From contig NZ_JOID01000001.1 of NCBI RefSeq assembly GCF_000719865.1, positions 372,001 through 436,000 of the forward strand: a stretch of 64,000 bases of DNA, written 5' to 3'. Below are positions 25,068 to 33,146 of this stretch, one piece after another (the first letter of the stretch is position 1; every line of letters starts with the position of its first letter). The stretch comes from Streptomyces albus subsp. albus. GTDB taxonomy: Bacteria; Actinomycetota; Actinomycetes; Streptomycetales; Streptomycetaceae. The notes beneath the pieces were generated by a model that saw nothing but the letters and a program-made list of their open reading frames with translations, made no database searches and was not told the origin of the DNA. The position numbers were made by a program, and so were the translations under genes.

Positions 25068-25579
25068 TCCTCCCGAAGGTCCGCGACCCTCGCTTCGTGA
25101 CGATCCGCCGTGGTGGGACTCTCACCGATGCGCATCACCGTCTCCTCGCCCTGTGGGCTGCCGCCTGCGCGGAGCACGTCCTCGGTCTCTTCGAGTCGTC
25201 CCGGCCCGGGGACCCGCGACCGCGCCAGGCGATCGAGCATGCCCGGGCCTGGGTGCGTGGCGAGGTCACGATGATGCGCGCTCGCGCGGCGGGCGGCCAC
25301 GCGATGGGGGCGGCCAGAGACCTGCGCGGGGCAGCACGGCATGCCGCGTACGCCGCCGGTCAGGCCGGGGCCGTCGCCCACGTCGCCGCGCACGAGCTCG
25401 GCGCGGCCGCCTACGCGATCAAGGCCGCACGTGCGGCAGCACCGGAAGGCGAGAGCGAGACCGCGGGACGGCTCGAGTGCCAGTGGCAGCGCGATCAGCT
25501 CCCGGAGGCGGTTCGCGAGCTCGTACTTGACGACCAGCGGCTGCGCAACGACATCTGCTGGTCGGTATTCGACTGTTGA
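25064..25579 (+). CDS. Putative immunity protein, helical family (second of pair)
   Basis: 171 residues. The start is set by the GTGA overlap with the upstream TGA (25064-25067) and GGGAGG ten bases before; an in-frame GTG at 25055 is inside the ribosome site. The N-terminus DPRFVTIRRGGTLTDAHHRL, the long Ala-rich helices and the terminal NDICWSVFDC are the strongly conserved marks of this putative immunity family. It is a closer match to the family than its partner, so the first copy has probably diverged to a new specificity. Confidence 0.75.
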   Translation: MILPKVRDPRFVTIRRGGTLTDAHHRLLALWAAACAEHVLGLFESSRPGDPRPRQAIEHARAWVRGEVTMMRARAAGGHAMGAARDLRGAARHAAYAAGQAGAVAHVAAHELGAAAYAIKAARAAAPEGESETAGRLECQWQRDQLPEAVRELVLDDQRLRNDICWSVFDC

Positions 25580-25726
25580 GACCGAACCGTGCTCGGCCCC
25601 GCGCCGCCGAAGACCCCGAGCCGGGCCCCGCCCGGTCCGCCCGGCTCGCCCCGCCAGGGGAACGGTTCGCGCCGCATCCCGCAGCGCCACCCCTCCGGTG
25701 AACGCCGCGGGTCCCGGGCAGCAGGC

Positions 25727-26779
25727 TCAGGTCCGCAGTGACGTGATGCCGTAGTGGGCGAGTTCGCGGTCGCCCAGGCGTGCGACCGCTTCGGTGAGGA
25801 CGCCGGTGGCGGGGTCGACGGTGAAGCGGCACTCCACGTCCTCGTCGGGCGCCCAGAAGCTCAGGGGGAACGCCCGCATCGGCCGGACCGTCGCGGTCAC
25901 CGTCGTCCCGTCCGGACCGGGAGGGACAGCGACCCGCCGCAGGTGGGAGACGATCCGCGCGGGCGTCAGCATCTCCGCCAGCCGCGCGATCACGAAGCGG
26001 CTGTTGTGCGCGTCGGGGTCGTCGCCCATGGCGACGGTCCGTTCGCCGTCACCGGCGCGCTCGACGGTGACGGTCCACCTGCGTTCCCCGGGCTCCGGAA
26101 CCGGCTCCGGGTCATCGGCGATCCGGCCCATGGCCTCGCTGTGGACGGTGACCCGGGCCGTCGCGTCCAGCGGCTCCAGCAGCGTCGCGGCCATGCGGCC
26201 GAGCGCCCAGGCCGCGTCCTCGGCCTCGCTCGGGCCCGGACGGCGCCAGCCGCGCGTGCCGAACGGGCCGTCACCTTCGGGTGCGGGTACGGGCACCGGG
26301 CCGGCCAGCCCGTCGACGCGGGCGTGAGAGACCGGCGCGCCGGGCCGCGTGGTCGCCGCTTCGAGGAGGAACCCGGTGGCCGTGTCCACCACGAGGCGCG
26401 CGGAGGCGGCCCCGGGCGGGCACCACGGACTGTCCGGGTCCGCCCACACCGGGTGGGGAACGACGTCCAGCACCACGCAGGGCCGCCCGAGCGCGGTGCC
26501 GTGCCGTGCCGAGGCCGTGCCGATGTCCCGGATCAGCGAGGCCGGGTCGAACAGCGCGGCCACTCGCGGATCACCGCCCTCCGCCTCCCGGAGCCGGGCG
26601 CTGGAACCGCTCACCTCGACGGTGTGGGTGCCCTCGTCGTCCGTGCGGACGACCCGCGCCTCGAACGGTGCGTCCTCGGCCAGGGCCGCGCCCATCCTGG
26701 CGAGCGTCCACGCCGCCAGCCGTCGCCCGCCGTCCGGGGGCGGCGTGCCCAGCCAGTCGGAAGCTGCCATGAGATCCAT
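25727..26779 (-). CDS. Conserved unknown protein, two-lobed
   Basis: 350 residues from MDLMAASDWLGTPPPDGGRR. Two lobes share a pattern: AAWTLARMGAALAEDAPFEA ... TVEVSGSS in the first half, AAWALGRMAATLLEPLDATA ... WTVTVERAG in the second. This suggests an internal duplication. There is no signal peptide, no transmembrane helix and no catalytic motif. GAGGAG upstream of the ATG at 26779 supports the start. Its 5' third is duplicated 4.6 kb away as a pseudogene, and its 3' flank has a relic at 5.8 kb, so this is a multi-copy family in this region. I do not recognise the family. Confidence 0.65.
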   Translation of the reverse strand: MDLMAASDWLGTPPPDGGRRLAAWTLARMGAALAEDAPFEARVVRTDDEGTHTVEVSGSSARLREAEGGDPRVAALFDPASLIRDIGTASARHGTALGRPCVVLDVVPHPVWADPDSPWCPPGAASARLVVDTATGFLLEAATTRPGAPVSHARVDGLAGPVPVPAPEGDGPFGTRGWRRPGPSEAEDAAWALGRMAATLLEPLDATARVTVHSEAMGRIADDPEPVPEPGERRWTVTVERAGDGERTVAMGDDPDAHNSRFVIARLAEMLTPARIVSHLRRVAVPPGPDGTTVTATVRPMRAFPLSFWAPDEDVECRFTVDPATGVLTEAVARLGDRELAHYGITSLRT

Positions 26780-26860
26780 TTCTCCTCGGTCCGCCCGGAG
26801 GACACCCATTGCCCGTACAGCAGACGGTAGGGGTGCCGGTGCGTTGCTGTGGTGGTGACT
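26597..26860. repeat. 264-bp duplication, copy A (5' end of the gene at 25727)
   Basis: About 90 percent identical by eye to 31207-31470. It covers the first ~60 codons plus the ribosome site and ~80 bases of leader. Similarity stops abruptly at both ends. Confidence 0.75.
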
Positions 26861-27166
26861 CCGGACGTAGTGACGATCCCCGCCGCGGACACGGCCGACG
26901 ACCAGCGCGAGTACCTGCCCCGACGCTCACACCAGACCCATGATCAGCAACTTCGCGATGCACTCACTCGCCGGGGCAGTCGCCCATGTGCGCACTCAAC
27001 GCCTCTGTTCCTCAGCGCAGTTGACACAAAATATGCGCATCGGTCACACGCCTTACGCACCCACGACCGCCTTATCTCCCCCTACGCTCTGACGGCATGC
27101 TGCGCGCAGGCCCCGGCCATCTGTCAGGGGTACCCGCGCGGCCGGAGCCACGGGGGAGCTCTCGCG
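26780..27166. other. Divergent leader region
   Basis: 387 bases between the unknown gene and the PKD-domain gene. The left 80 bases belong to the duplication. TTGACA at 27021-27026 could be a -35 box for the PKD gene, but no clear -10 follows at the right distance. Confidence 0.35.
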
Positions 27167-29155
27167 ATGAGAAGAACGTTACTGCGCCTTGTCACTGTCC
27201 TCGGCATCGCCCTGCTGGCCGGACCGTTCGGCCCTGGGACCACGGAGAAGGCACAGGCCGCGACGAGCAACGGGAAGATCTACAACAAGGACGGCGACAT
27301 CGTCATGGCGGCGTCCTTCAATTCCGGTCTGCACTACTACCACGAACACGAGAACGCCAGCCCTGACAAGCCCAACTTCTTCCAGGTGATGGACAAGTGC
27401 GACGACGGCGAAAGTCCCGTTGTCAGCTGGACGATCGAGGGACGGGCCGTCGACGGCTGGAGCGCGGAGGACTGCACCGGCGGCCTGCTCCCCTTCAAGC
27501 TGTACTCGGTCGAGACCGGCTACAAAGAGTCGGTCATGGCGTCCGTGCAGTGGCACCTCACCGCCAAGGACGCCGACGGCAACCAGCTCGGCAGCACCAA
27601 CGTGAAGAACGACTGGGCCGGCTCCTACACCGACGACGGCAGCGACCTGTACACGCATGCCAGCATCTACCGCGACGAGTACGACACCGATGGGGACACT
27701 TTGGTCCTGACCATCGTCCCCACGGAGAAGGCGAAGGGGCTCGATGTCGCCGCCATCGTCGACTCCTACACAGCACAGATCTGGGATCACGTATCGGATC
27801 GCCTCACGCGGCCGGGCACTGTCACCGACGATCAGACGGAGTCGCTCTACAAGCAGCTGTGGTGCCATGTCAGGTTCAACGCCTACGGCATCCTCGGAGG
27901 CCACACCTGGGACCTGGAGGCGGAGCGTCCGAATCTCGACTGGGAGCTGGTGACAGAAGACATCGCCATCCACGGCTGCAACTGGGGTACGACGGAGGAC
28001 CAGGGGTGGTACAGCCGCCCGCCCATCGACGGCGGCGACCCCGAGAACCTCGCCCCCATGGTCGATGCCGGCCCCAACGTAAGCATCGACGAGGGTTCCG
28101 CAGTCACCCTCAAGGGCACGGCCGCCGACGACGGTGGCACCCCTGCCACGGAGTGGACGTACACCCCGGGCGACAACGTCGATGAGGGCGCTGTCTGCAC
28201 CTTCGCCGACCCCACAGCCCCCCGCACCACCTTCACCTGCACCGACGACGGCACGTACACGGTGAAGCTGACCGCGGACGACGGCGTCAACCAGCCCGTC
28301 AGCGACCGCGCCACCGTCACCGTCCGCAACGTCGCCCCGACGCTGGACGTGACCGTGCCCGTGGACTGGGACGTCCACCGCGTCGAGAACGAGGTCCCCG
28401 TATCGGCCTCCTTCACCGATCCCGGCGGCAACGACACCCACACCTGCAAGATCACCTGGGACGACGGCAGCACCTCCAACTTTCCTGCGAAGGAAAGCCG
28501 TTGCGACAGCAGCCACGTCTACGACCATGCAGGCATGGACACCGTCTCCGTCGAGGTCACCGACGACGACGGCGGCAAGGACGCCGCGGAGCGCATGGTC
28601 GTCGTCTACGACCCGCGCGCCGGTCTCGCCTCCGGTGCCGGAACCCTGGACGACGGCCTGGGCTTCACCGCCCTGGCCAAATACGCGACGGCGGGCTCCA
28701 CTGCGCCCACCGGGGCGGTCAAGCTCTCCGTGCCCACCGCAACCGGTCGGCTCACCATGGTTTCCACCGACCTCGACTGGCTGGTGATCACCCCGGACGC
28801 CAAGGCCGCTGTCAAGGGCCGCTCCGCGACCCATGGCTTCCTCGGCTACTTGGAGTCGGGCCGCTTCCGCGGCGTGACCTGGCCGCTTTCCCAGGGTGAG
28901 ATCCCGCCCACCGCCCCCTCCTACGACAGCACCCCAAGGGCAAGCTGGGACCTGGACGCTGCGCAGCCGAAACCCCTTCGTACCGGCCTCACCGTGATCG
29001 ACACGGGCTGGCTCCCGGGCCTGCCCCAGCTCCCCGCCCCGCTCGGCGACACCGTGGGCAACCTCCTCGACACCTTGCCCGCCCTCCGCCTGGACCTGAC
29101 GGGGGACACGGCGGCCCGACCCGCGCAGCGCACGAGTATGAGCATGTCCCGGTAG
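27167..29155 (+). CDS. Secreted PKD-domain protein with DUF2599-like region
   Basis: 662 residues with a signal peptide (MRRTLLRLVTVLGIALLAGP, cleaved near AQA at about 32). Residues ~200-290 (QLWCHVRFNAYGILGGHTWD, LEAERPN, CNWG) resemble DUF2599. Two PKD/Ig-like domains follow at about 298-390 (VDAGPNVSIDEGSAVTLKGT ... YTVKLTADDGVNQ) and 395-480 (TCKITWDDGS ... VSVEVTDDDGGKD). A C-terminal domain with GAGTLDDGLGFTALAKYAT looks like the post-PKD module of PKD adhesins. No sortase motif is visible. It is probably an extracellular binding protein. GGGGGAG eight bases upstream fixes the ATG. Confidence 0.75.
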   Translation: MRRTLLRLVTVLGIALLAGPFGPGTTEKAQAATSNGKIYNKDGDIVMAASFNSGLHYYHEHENASPDKPNFFQVMDKCDDGESPVVSWTIEGRAVDGWSAEDCTGGLLPFKLYSVETGYKESVMASVQWHLTAKDADGNQLGSTNVKNDWAGSYTDDGSDLYTHASIYRDEYDTDGDTLVLTIVPTEKAKGLDVAAIVDSYTAQIWDHVSDRLTRPGTVTDDQTESLYKQLWCHVRFNAYGILGGHTWDLEAERPNLDWELVTEDIAIHGCNWGTTEDQGWYSRPPIDGGDPENLAPMVDAGPNVSIDEGSAVTLKGTAADDGGTPATEWTYTPGDNVDEGAVCTFADPTAPRTTFTCTDDGTYTVKLTADDGVNQPVSDRATVTVRNVAPTLDVTVPVDWDVHRVENEVPVSASFTDPGGNDTHTCKITWDDGSTSNFPAKESRCDSSHVYDHAGMDTVSVEVTDDDGGKDAAERMVVVYDPRAGLASGAGTLDDGLGFTALAKYATAGSTAPTGAVKLSVPTATGRLTMVSTDLDWLVITPDAKAAVKGRSATHGFLGYLESGRFRGVTWPLSQGEIPPTAPSYDSTPRASWDLDAAQPKPLRTGLTVIDTGWLPGLPQLPAPLGDTVGNLLDTLPALRLDLTGDTAARPAQRTSMSMSR

Positions 29156-29477
29156 CCGGTGGCCGGCCGGGCGGCCGTGACCGGGGTTCGTCGAGGTTTC
29201 CGGTCGGCGTCCTGCCGCCCGGCTCGGTGCGCGCGGTGCGGCAGCCCTCGGAGCCGGTTTCCGTGGCGGTACCGCTGCGAGTGAGCAGCCAGGTCGTGAT
29301 GGCCGCGCGGAGGCAGGGGCGAGCCGGTGACGGTCGTAGTCCAGCGGCAGCGACCAACCGGCCTGGCCGTCTCCCTCCGGAGCCCCGGAGACTGCCGTGG
29401 CCCACGATGAGGGCCCGCCCGAGACGAGGGAGAGCGCGGTGGCTGCCATGGGGAATCCACTCGGCGAGACTGGAGGC
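29156..29477. other. Intergenic region, nothing recognised
   Basis: 322 bases after the PKD gene. Open frames on both strands look like by-products of GC content; I found no gene or clear hairpin. Confidence 0.35.
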
Positions 29478-29840
29478 ATGGACGCGACGACCACCGCGCC
29501 CCGCGCCGAGGTACTGCGGGACCGTTACCGCAAGAGGCTGCCCGAGCGACTGCAGGAGCTGACCGGCCCTGTCGATGGCACCGTCGACCTGCCGCTCCAC
29601 ATCGTCTGGTCCGGGCGGACGAGCTACAGCCTGGACCGTCCGAAGTCTCGCATGACGCTCTACCGGACCGTCCTCGCAGAGGGCCTGCGCGAGGACCTGG
29701 CGGCTCTCCTCCACCACCGGCTGCTGGCCGAGCAGTGGCCCGTTCTGCGTCGCCTGGTCAGCCCCTGCATTCGCGAGGTCTGGGAGGACGCCTTCCCCGA
29801 GCTCCACCGCACCACCGCGACCACCGCGACCGCCGCGTGA
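29478..29840 (+). CDS. Partner protein of an AbiEii-type toxin
   Basis: About 120 residues: RDRYRKRLPERLQELTGPVD, then VDLPLHIVWSGRTSYSLDRP and a helical end (LRRLVSPCIREVWEDAFPEL). The family is not one I can name, but its stop overlaps the start of a nucleotidyltransferase AbiEii-like gene (GTGA). That is the usual antitoxin or accessory position. The start is uncertain: ATG 29478 has GGAGG very close, and ATG 29448 would add ten residues. The gene looks intact although its partner is truncated. Confidence 0.6.
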   Translation: MDATTTAPRAEVLRDRYRKRLPERLQELTGPVDGTVDLPLHIVWSGRTSYSLDRPKSRMTLYRTVLAEGLREDLAALLHHRLLAEQWPVLRRLVSPCIREVWEDAFPELHRTTATTATAA

Positions 29841-30082
29841 AGCTCACGCCGCTCCACGAGCGTCTGCTTGCCGACATCCTCGACCTCGGCTCCCCCTATC
29901 CTCTGGTTCTCACCGGCGGATACGCCGTGCAAGCCCACGGCCTGGTCGAACGCTTCAGCCGTGACCTCGACGTCGCCACAGAGATCCATGCCCCGATGGA
30001 CGATGAACAAGGGCCCCACCTCTTCTCCGACGTGATCACACGTGGCGTCAGCGGGAGCGGGGCGCGGCCGAAGTCGTCATAG
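29837..30082 (+). pseudogene. Truncated AbiEii-type nucleotidyltransferase toxin
   Basis: The first ~55 codons read PLHERLLADILDLGSPYPLV then LTGGYAVQAHGLVERFSRDL, the GG-x-A and following Asp motif of AbiEii/AbiGii nucleotidyltransferases (type IV abortive infection toxins). After the RDLDVATE block the chain changes to an unrelated tail (DVITRGVSGSGARPKSS) and stops at 30082. A full protein is about 200-300 residues. It lost most of the catalytic and C-terminal domains, probably when the adjacent 40-bp element arrived. The GTG at 29837 overlaps the partner's stop. Confidence 0.7.
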
Positions 30083-30170
30083 GCGCTTGCGACTTGGCGC
30101 CGGAGGGCCGGGAGCGCAGCCGTCTGGCGGACCGGCCGTTCCGGCAGGGCGCTCGCGTCGCCGACGGGCG

Positions 30171-30210
30171 CAGTCAACGTTTGACACGGCTGCGGATCGC
30201 CAGGACCGCC
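30171..30210. repeat. Dispersed 40-bp element, copy 3
   Basis: On the minus strand it encodes AVLAIRSRVKR and a TGA (stop at 30174-30176), but upstream on that strand no gene body remains. It lies 90 bases after the truncated toxin. Confidence 0.65.
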
Positions 30211-30324
30211 GGGACCGCACCGCCGAGCCGAGGGCGGCATTCACGGACGATCTTCCAGGTCTTCATCCGGGCGAAGACGTGCTCTCGAAGCGCCCCACCG
30301 GAACGAGGTGGTTAGGCTCGCCCC

Positions 30325-30915
30325 ATGACGGAGCCGCCCCTGACCGAAGCCGAGATCGTCGAGGCCGAACGGGAACTCGGTGTGTCCCTTCCCGGGGAGT
30401 ATCGCGCGTATCTGCGCGAGGTGAGCGCGGGCGGGGCGCTCCTCCGGCTCGAGCGGACCGGACGTGGTTGGTGGTGGGCCGGGAACAACGAGGGGCGACG
30501 CGAGCTGCTGGCGATTCCCTTTCCGCATCCCGACTCCTACGCCGAGGCCGATCACGAACTGATGGCCCGTGAGCCGCAGGCTGATGCGTTCGAGGACGAC
30601 GCCGCGTACCGGGAGGCCCGGTGTGCCTGGGACGACGAGGCCGACAGGTTCGAGGACTTGAAAACGGCCGGTGCGGTCGTCATCCAGGAGCACGGTTGCG
30701 GCTTCTCCACCTTGTTGGCCTTGACCGGCTCTCTGGCCGGCACGGTTTGGTGGGACGGACGGGCCACCTGTGACCGGATCGTCCCGCTGTCCTTGGACCA
30801 CGTCGGTGGCGCCCGGCCCATTCGATTCGGGGAGTGGTTGGACCTCGGTTCGTGGGCTCTCCTGCCGCCAGGCTGGGGGCCATCCCTTCCGTCAAGTCCT
30901 GTTGTTCACCGTTAG
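30325..30915 (+). CDS. SMI1/KNR4 family protein, altered C-terminus
   Basis: 196 residues. LTEAEIVEAERELGVSLPGE then YRAYLREVSAGG is the standard SMI1/KNR4 opening, and GFSTLLALTGSLAGTVWWDG plus FGEWLDLGSWALL is the standard C-terminal part. These are SUKH-superfamily immunity-type proteins. The last ~15 residues (PPGWGPSLPSSPVVHR) lie in DNA that belongs to an adjoining transposase relic, so the natural end was probably replaced by insertion. It is unrelated in detail to the SMI1/KNR4 protein at the left edge of the window. No toxin is adjacent. Confidence 0.75.
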   Translation: MTEPPLTEAEIVEAERELGVSLPGEYRAYLREVSAGGALLRLERTGRGWWWAGNNEGRRELLAIPFPHPDSYAEADHELMAREPQADAFEDDAAYREARCAWDDEADRFEDLKTAGAVVIQEHGCGFSTLLALTGSLAGTVWWDGRATCDRIVPLSLDHVGGARPIRFGEWLDLGSWALLPPGWGPSLPSSPVVHR

Positions 30916-31086
30916 GTTCTGTCTTCCCGGCCGGCGTCGCGTCCGGATGAGGATGCCTGCGAGGTCGAGCGCGCCCTGGTGGACGATCGCGCGCATGCCG
31001 GTCCGTGTGGCCGGGCCGCGCCACTGCTTGAGGCAGTTGATGCAGCGCTCCAGCGCTCCACAGAGTTGCGCTGCTCGCATGCCTCG
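30892..31086 (-). pseudogene. IS5-like transposase C-terminal relic
   Basis: The frame ending at 30892 reads RGMRAAQLCGALERCINCLK then QWRGPATRTGMRAIVHQGAL and DLAGILIRTRR, matching the ERxxNRLKQWRGxATRxDK...AxLxLAxxLIWxR end of IS5-group transposases. The upstream part is replaced by unrelated duplicated DNA. Its 3' end overlaps the end of the SMI1/KNR4 gene on the other strand. Confidence 0.7.
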
Positions 31087-31146
31087 CTGTCCCGTCGAAG
31101 AAGGGCGGGCGGCCGCCGAATCGGCCTCGCCGCAGGCGATGGCCAC

Positions 31147-31214
31147 ACTCCGTGATGTGTTGCGGAGTGCCCGCGGGGACGCAGCTCGGTCGGCGACGGG
31201 CGGCCGCGCGCTGG
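31147..31214. repeat. 67-bp repeat, copy A
   Basis: CTCCGTGATGTG, GGGGACGC and CTCGGTCGGCGACGGGCGGC are shared with 35063-35129, with about 60 of 68 positions matching by eye. Here it bridges the transposase relic and the duplicated gene fragment. Confidence 0.6.
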
Positions 31215-31470
31215 AGCCGCTCACCTCGACGGTGCGGGTGCCCTCGTCGTCCGTGCGGACGATCCGCGCCTCGAACGGTGTGTCCTCGGCCAGGGCCGCA
31301 CCCATTCTGGCGAGGGTCCACGCCGCCAGCCGTCGCCCTTCGTCGGGGGACGGCGTGCCCAGCCAGCGGAAACTGCCATGAGATCCGTTTCTCCCTCGGT
31401 CTGCCCGGAGGACACCCACTGCACGTACAGCAGACGGTCCGGGCGCCGGTGCGTTGCTGTGGCGGTGACC
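31207..31470 (-). pseudogene. Truncated duplicate of the gene at 25727 (264-bp copy B)
   Basis: It matches the start, ribosome site and first ~60 codons of the unknown gene at 25727-26779. The original ATG is ACG here and a base is missing a few codons in, so the frame is broken. It ends abruptly where the 67-bp repeat begins. Recognisable pieces are RRLAAWTLARMGAALAEDTP and TRTVEVSGSSA. Confidence 0.75.
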
Positions 31471-31553
31471 TCCATGGTGTACCGCCTGTGCCGTCCCCGA
31501 GTGATGCGGCGGTTCTGGAGATGCATCCGCACCCTTGACCGCACGGCCCCTCC

Positions 31554-32210
31554 TCACGGAGCGACCGCCCGCACAAGGAGTGTCCCGATGTGCCCGGGGT
31601 GCGGCGCGTCGATGACCCGTGCGTCGGCCGTGGCGAACCCGGCCCGGGTGAGCAGGCGTTCCCAGACGGCCGGGCGGTAGCTGTAGCGGTAGGTGAACAT
31701 CGCCTTTCCGGCGAAGCCGCCCTTATACATGCCCTGCGGCCCGTACGCGCCGGGGATGGCCGGCGGCTGCGAGAACGCGAAGACGCCACCGGGTCGGAGC
31801 CGCCTGCGGACGAGAGGGAAGAGACGGCCCGGGTCGGCGAACCAGGCGGCTCCGAAGATCGAGTAGACGGCGTCGTAAACCTCCTCGTGCCCGCTCAGGT
31901 ACGCCAGCACTTCGGAACACACGAACTCCGCGCCGGTACCCGCCCACTTGGTGGTGGTCTTCTCCACCATGACCGGAGACAGATCGACGCCGCGGGCGGC
32001 GATGCCCTGCCGGGCGAGGTGGGCGAGGGCGCGGCCGGTGCCGCAGCCGATCTCCAGCACGGAGCGCGGGTTCCCCAGGAGCTCCGGGCCGGGCCCGTGG
32101 CCGGCGTACTGGGTCCAGCAGAAGCCCGGCTCCGCGTCTTCCTTGAAGGCGGAGGCGGCGAAGGTGTCCCACAGCTCCGTCTCGGCGGCGATGTCGTGGT
32201 GTGCGGGCAA
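31554..32210 (-). CDS. Class I SAM-dependent methyltransferase
   Basis: 218 residues. Motif I is SVLEIGCGTGRALAHLARQG (about 49-68), the acidic end of strand 2 is GVDLSPVMVEK, and YDAVYSIFGAAWFADP and LRRRLRPGGVFAFSQPP are motifs III-IV. The N-terminal DTFAASAFKEDAEPGFCWTQ is an unusual substrate cap. TTG at 32210 is the only plausible start, with GAGGAA just upstream. It follows the GRDP-like gene by 72 bases on the same strand, so the pair is probably one operon. The substrate is unknown, and the neighbour itself is a candidate. Confidence 0.82.
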   Translation of the reverse strand: MPAHHDIAAETELWDTFAASAFKEDAEPGFCWTQYAGHGPGPELLGNPRSVLEIGCGTGRALAHLARQGIAARGVDLSPVMVEKTTTKWAGTGAEFVCSEVLAYLSGHEEVYDAVYSIFGAAWFADPGRLFPLVRRRLRPGGVFAFSQPPAIPGAYGPQGMYKGGFAGKAMFTYRYSYRPAVWERLLTRAGFATADARVIDAPHPGHIGTLLVRAVAP

Positions 32211-32282
32211 GGCGATTCCTCTTCACAGGGGGACGGCCCCTGTCCACCGGAGAACCGAGGGCAGGGGCCAGGGCAGGACGGT

Positions 32283-32783
32283 TCAGTGACTGTCGGGGAC
32301 CTTGTTGTCGCACGGCGAGCATTCCGCGCCGTCGATCGCCCACAGCTCCGCGTCGACGGCGAAGCCGATGGACGTCAGGAAGTCCGCCGTGCGCAGGCAC
32401 AGGCCGTCGCGGCGACGCTCGATGAAGGGTGCGTGGTGCTTGTAGCGGCCCTCGTTGTACACGTCGCAGAGGGCCCACCACACCGGCGTGTCCAGGATGA
32501 GCTGGTGAACGCCGATGTCGACGAGCTTGCCGACTCCGAGGTGGACCTCCGGATGTTCCATGCAGCCGATGGTGTACATGACGGCGTTGCCGAGGATGCG
32601 TTGCGCCATGTCGCGGACCATCGTGTGGTCGCGCAGCAGCAGGGCCACCTCGCGGTCCCACAGGGTCATGCCGCTGTCCAGCACGTTGATCGTCAGGTGC
32701 TGGACGCGGGGCTGGACCGCGTTGAGGAGTTCTTTCGGATCCCGCGTGCGGGTGCCGACGGGCCGGTCGAGTGTGACGGTCAT
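32283..32783 (-). CDS. GRDP-like protein with C-terminal CxxC motif
   Basis: 166 residues. MAQRILGNAVMYTIGC ... LGVGKLVDIGVHQLILDTPV then WWALCDVYNEGRYKHHAPF parallels the glycine-rich-domain-protein-like (GRDP) family motif VDxxWHxFILxTxxYxxFCxxxxGxFxHH. The tryptophan before the His is replaced by Val here. The chain ends AECSPCDNKVPDSH, a short flexible tail with CxxC. AAGGAG upstream gives a firm ATG. The role is unknown. The pairing with a methyltransferase and the Cys tail suggest a protein that is modified or binds metal. Confidence 0.6.
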   Translation of the reverse strand: MTVTLDRPVGTRTRDPKELLNAVQPRVQHLTINVLDSGMTLWDREVALLLRDHTMVRDMAQRILGNAVMYTIGCMEHPEVHLGVGKLVDIGVHQLILDTPVWWALCDVYNEGRYKHHAPFIERRRDGLCLRTADFLTSIGFAVDAELWAIDGAECSPCDNKVPDSH

Positions 32784-33146
32784 GAACTACTCCTTCGGAG
32801 ATGCGGGGAAGGGTCGTGTGGTGCCATACCGCTGCGAGCCCGTCCCGCCTGTCAGCCCCTGCTGGGCTGGAGTGCGGCACGGGCGACTTGCACATCCCGC
32901 TTCAGCGAGGGCTACTCACTGGAGCCGGGGGCTCGGATGGAGCCCGGCGGTTACCTGGACAGCAGATCGCCTTGAACAGGACGTTAAAGGCGAGTCGTTG
33001 ACCGGCGGTACGCTGTTTTCGCGAATTTGCTCACCGCGCGCCCGAGATTGCTGATGTTTTCTCCCGCACCCTGCCTGTCCCCGTGGTGCCGGGCCGGACT
33101 CCCCAGCGATGCTGAGGGGACCGAACCCGCGGAAGGAAGAGCCCTC
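32784..33146. other. Divergent promoter region
   Basis: 363 bases between the GRDP/methyltransferase operon and the DUF6879/XRE operon. The right third is AT-richer than its surroundings (about 32960-33060), as expected for promoters. No gene is evident. Confidence 0.4.
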
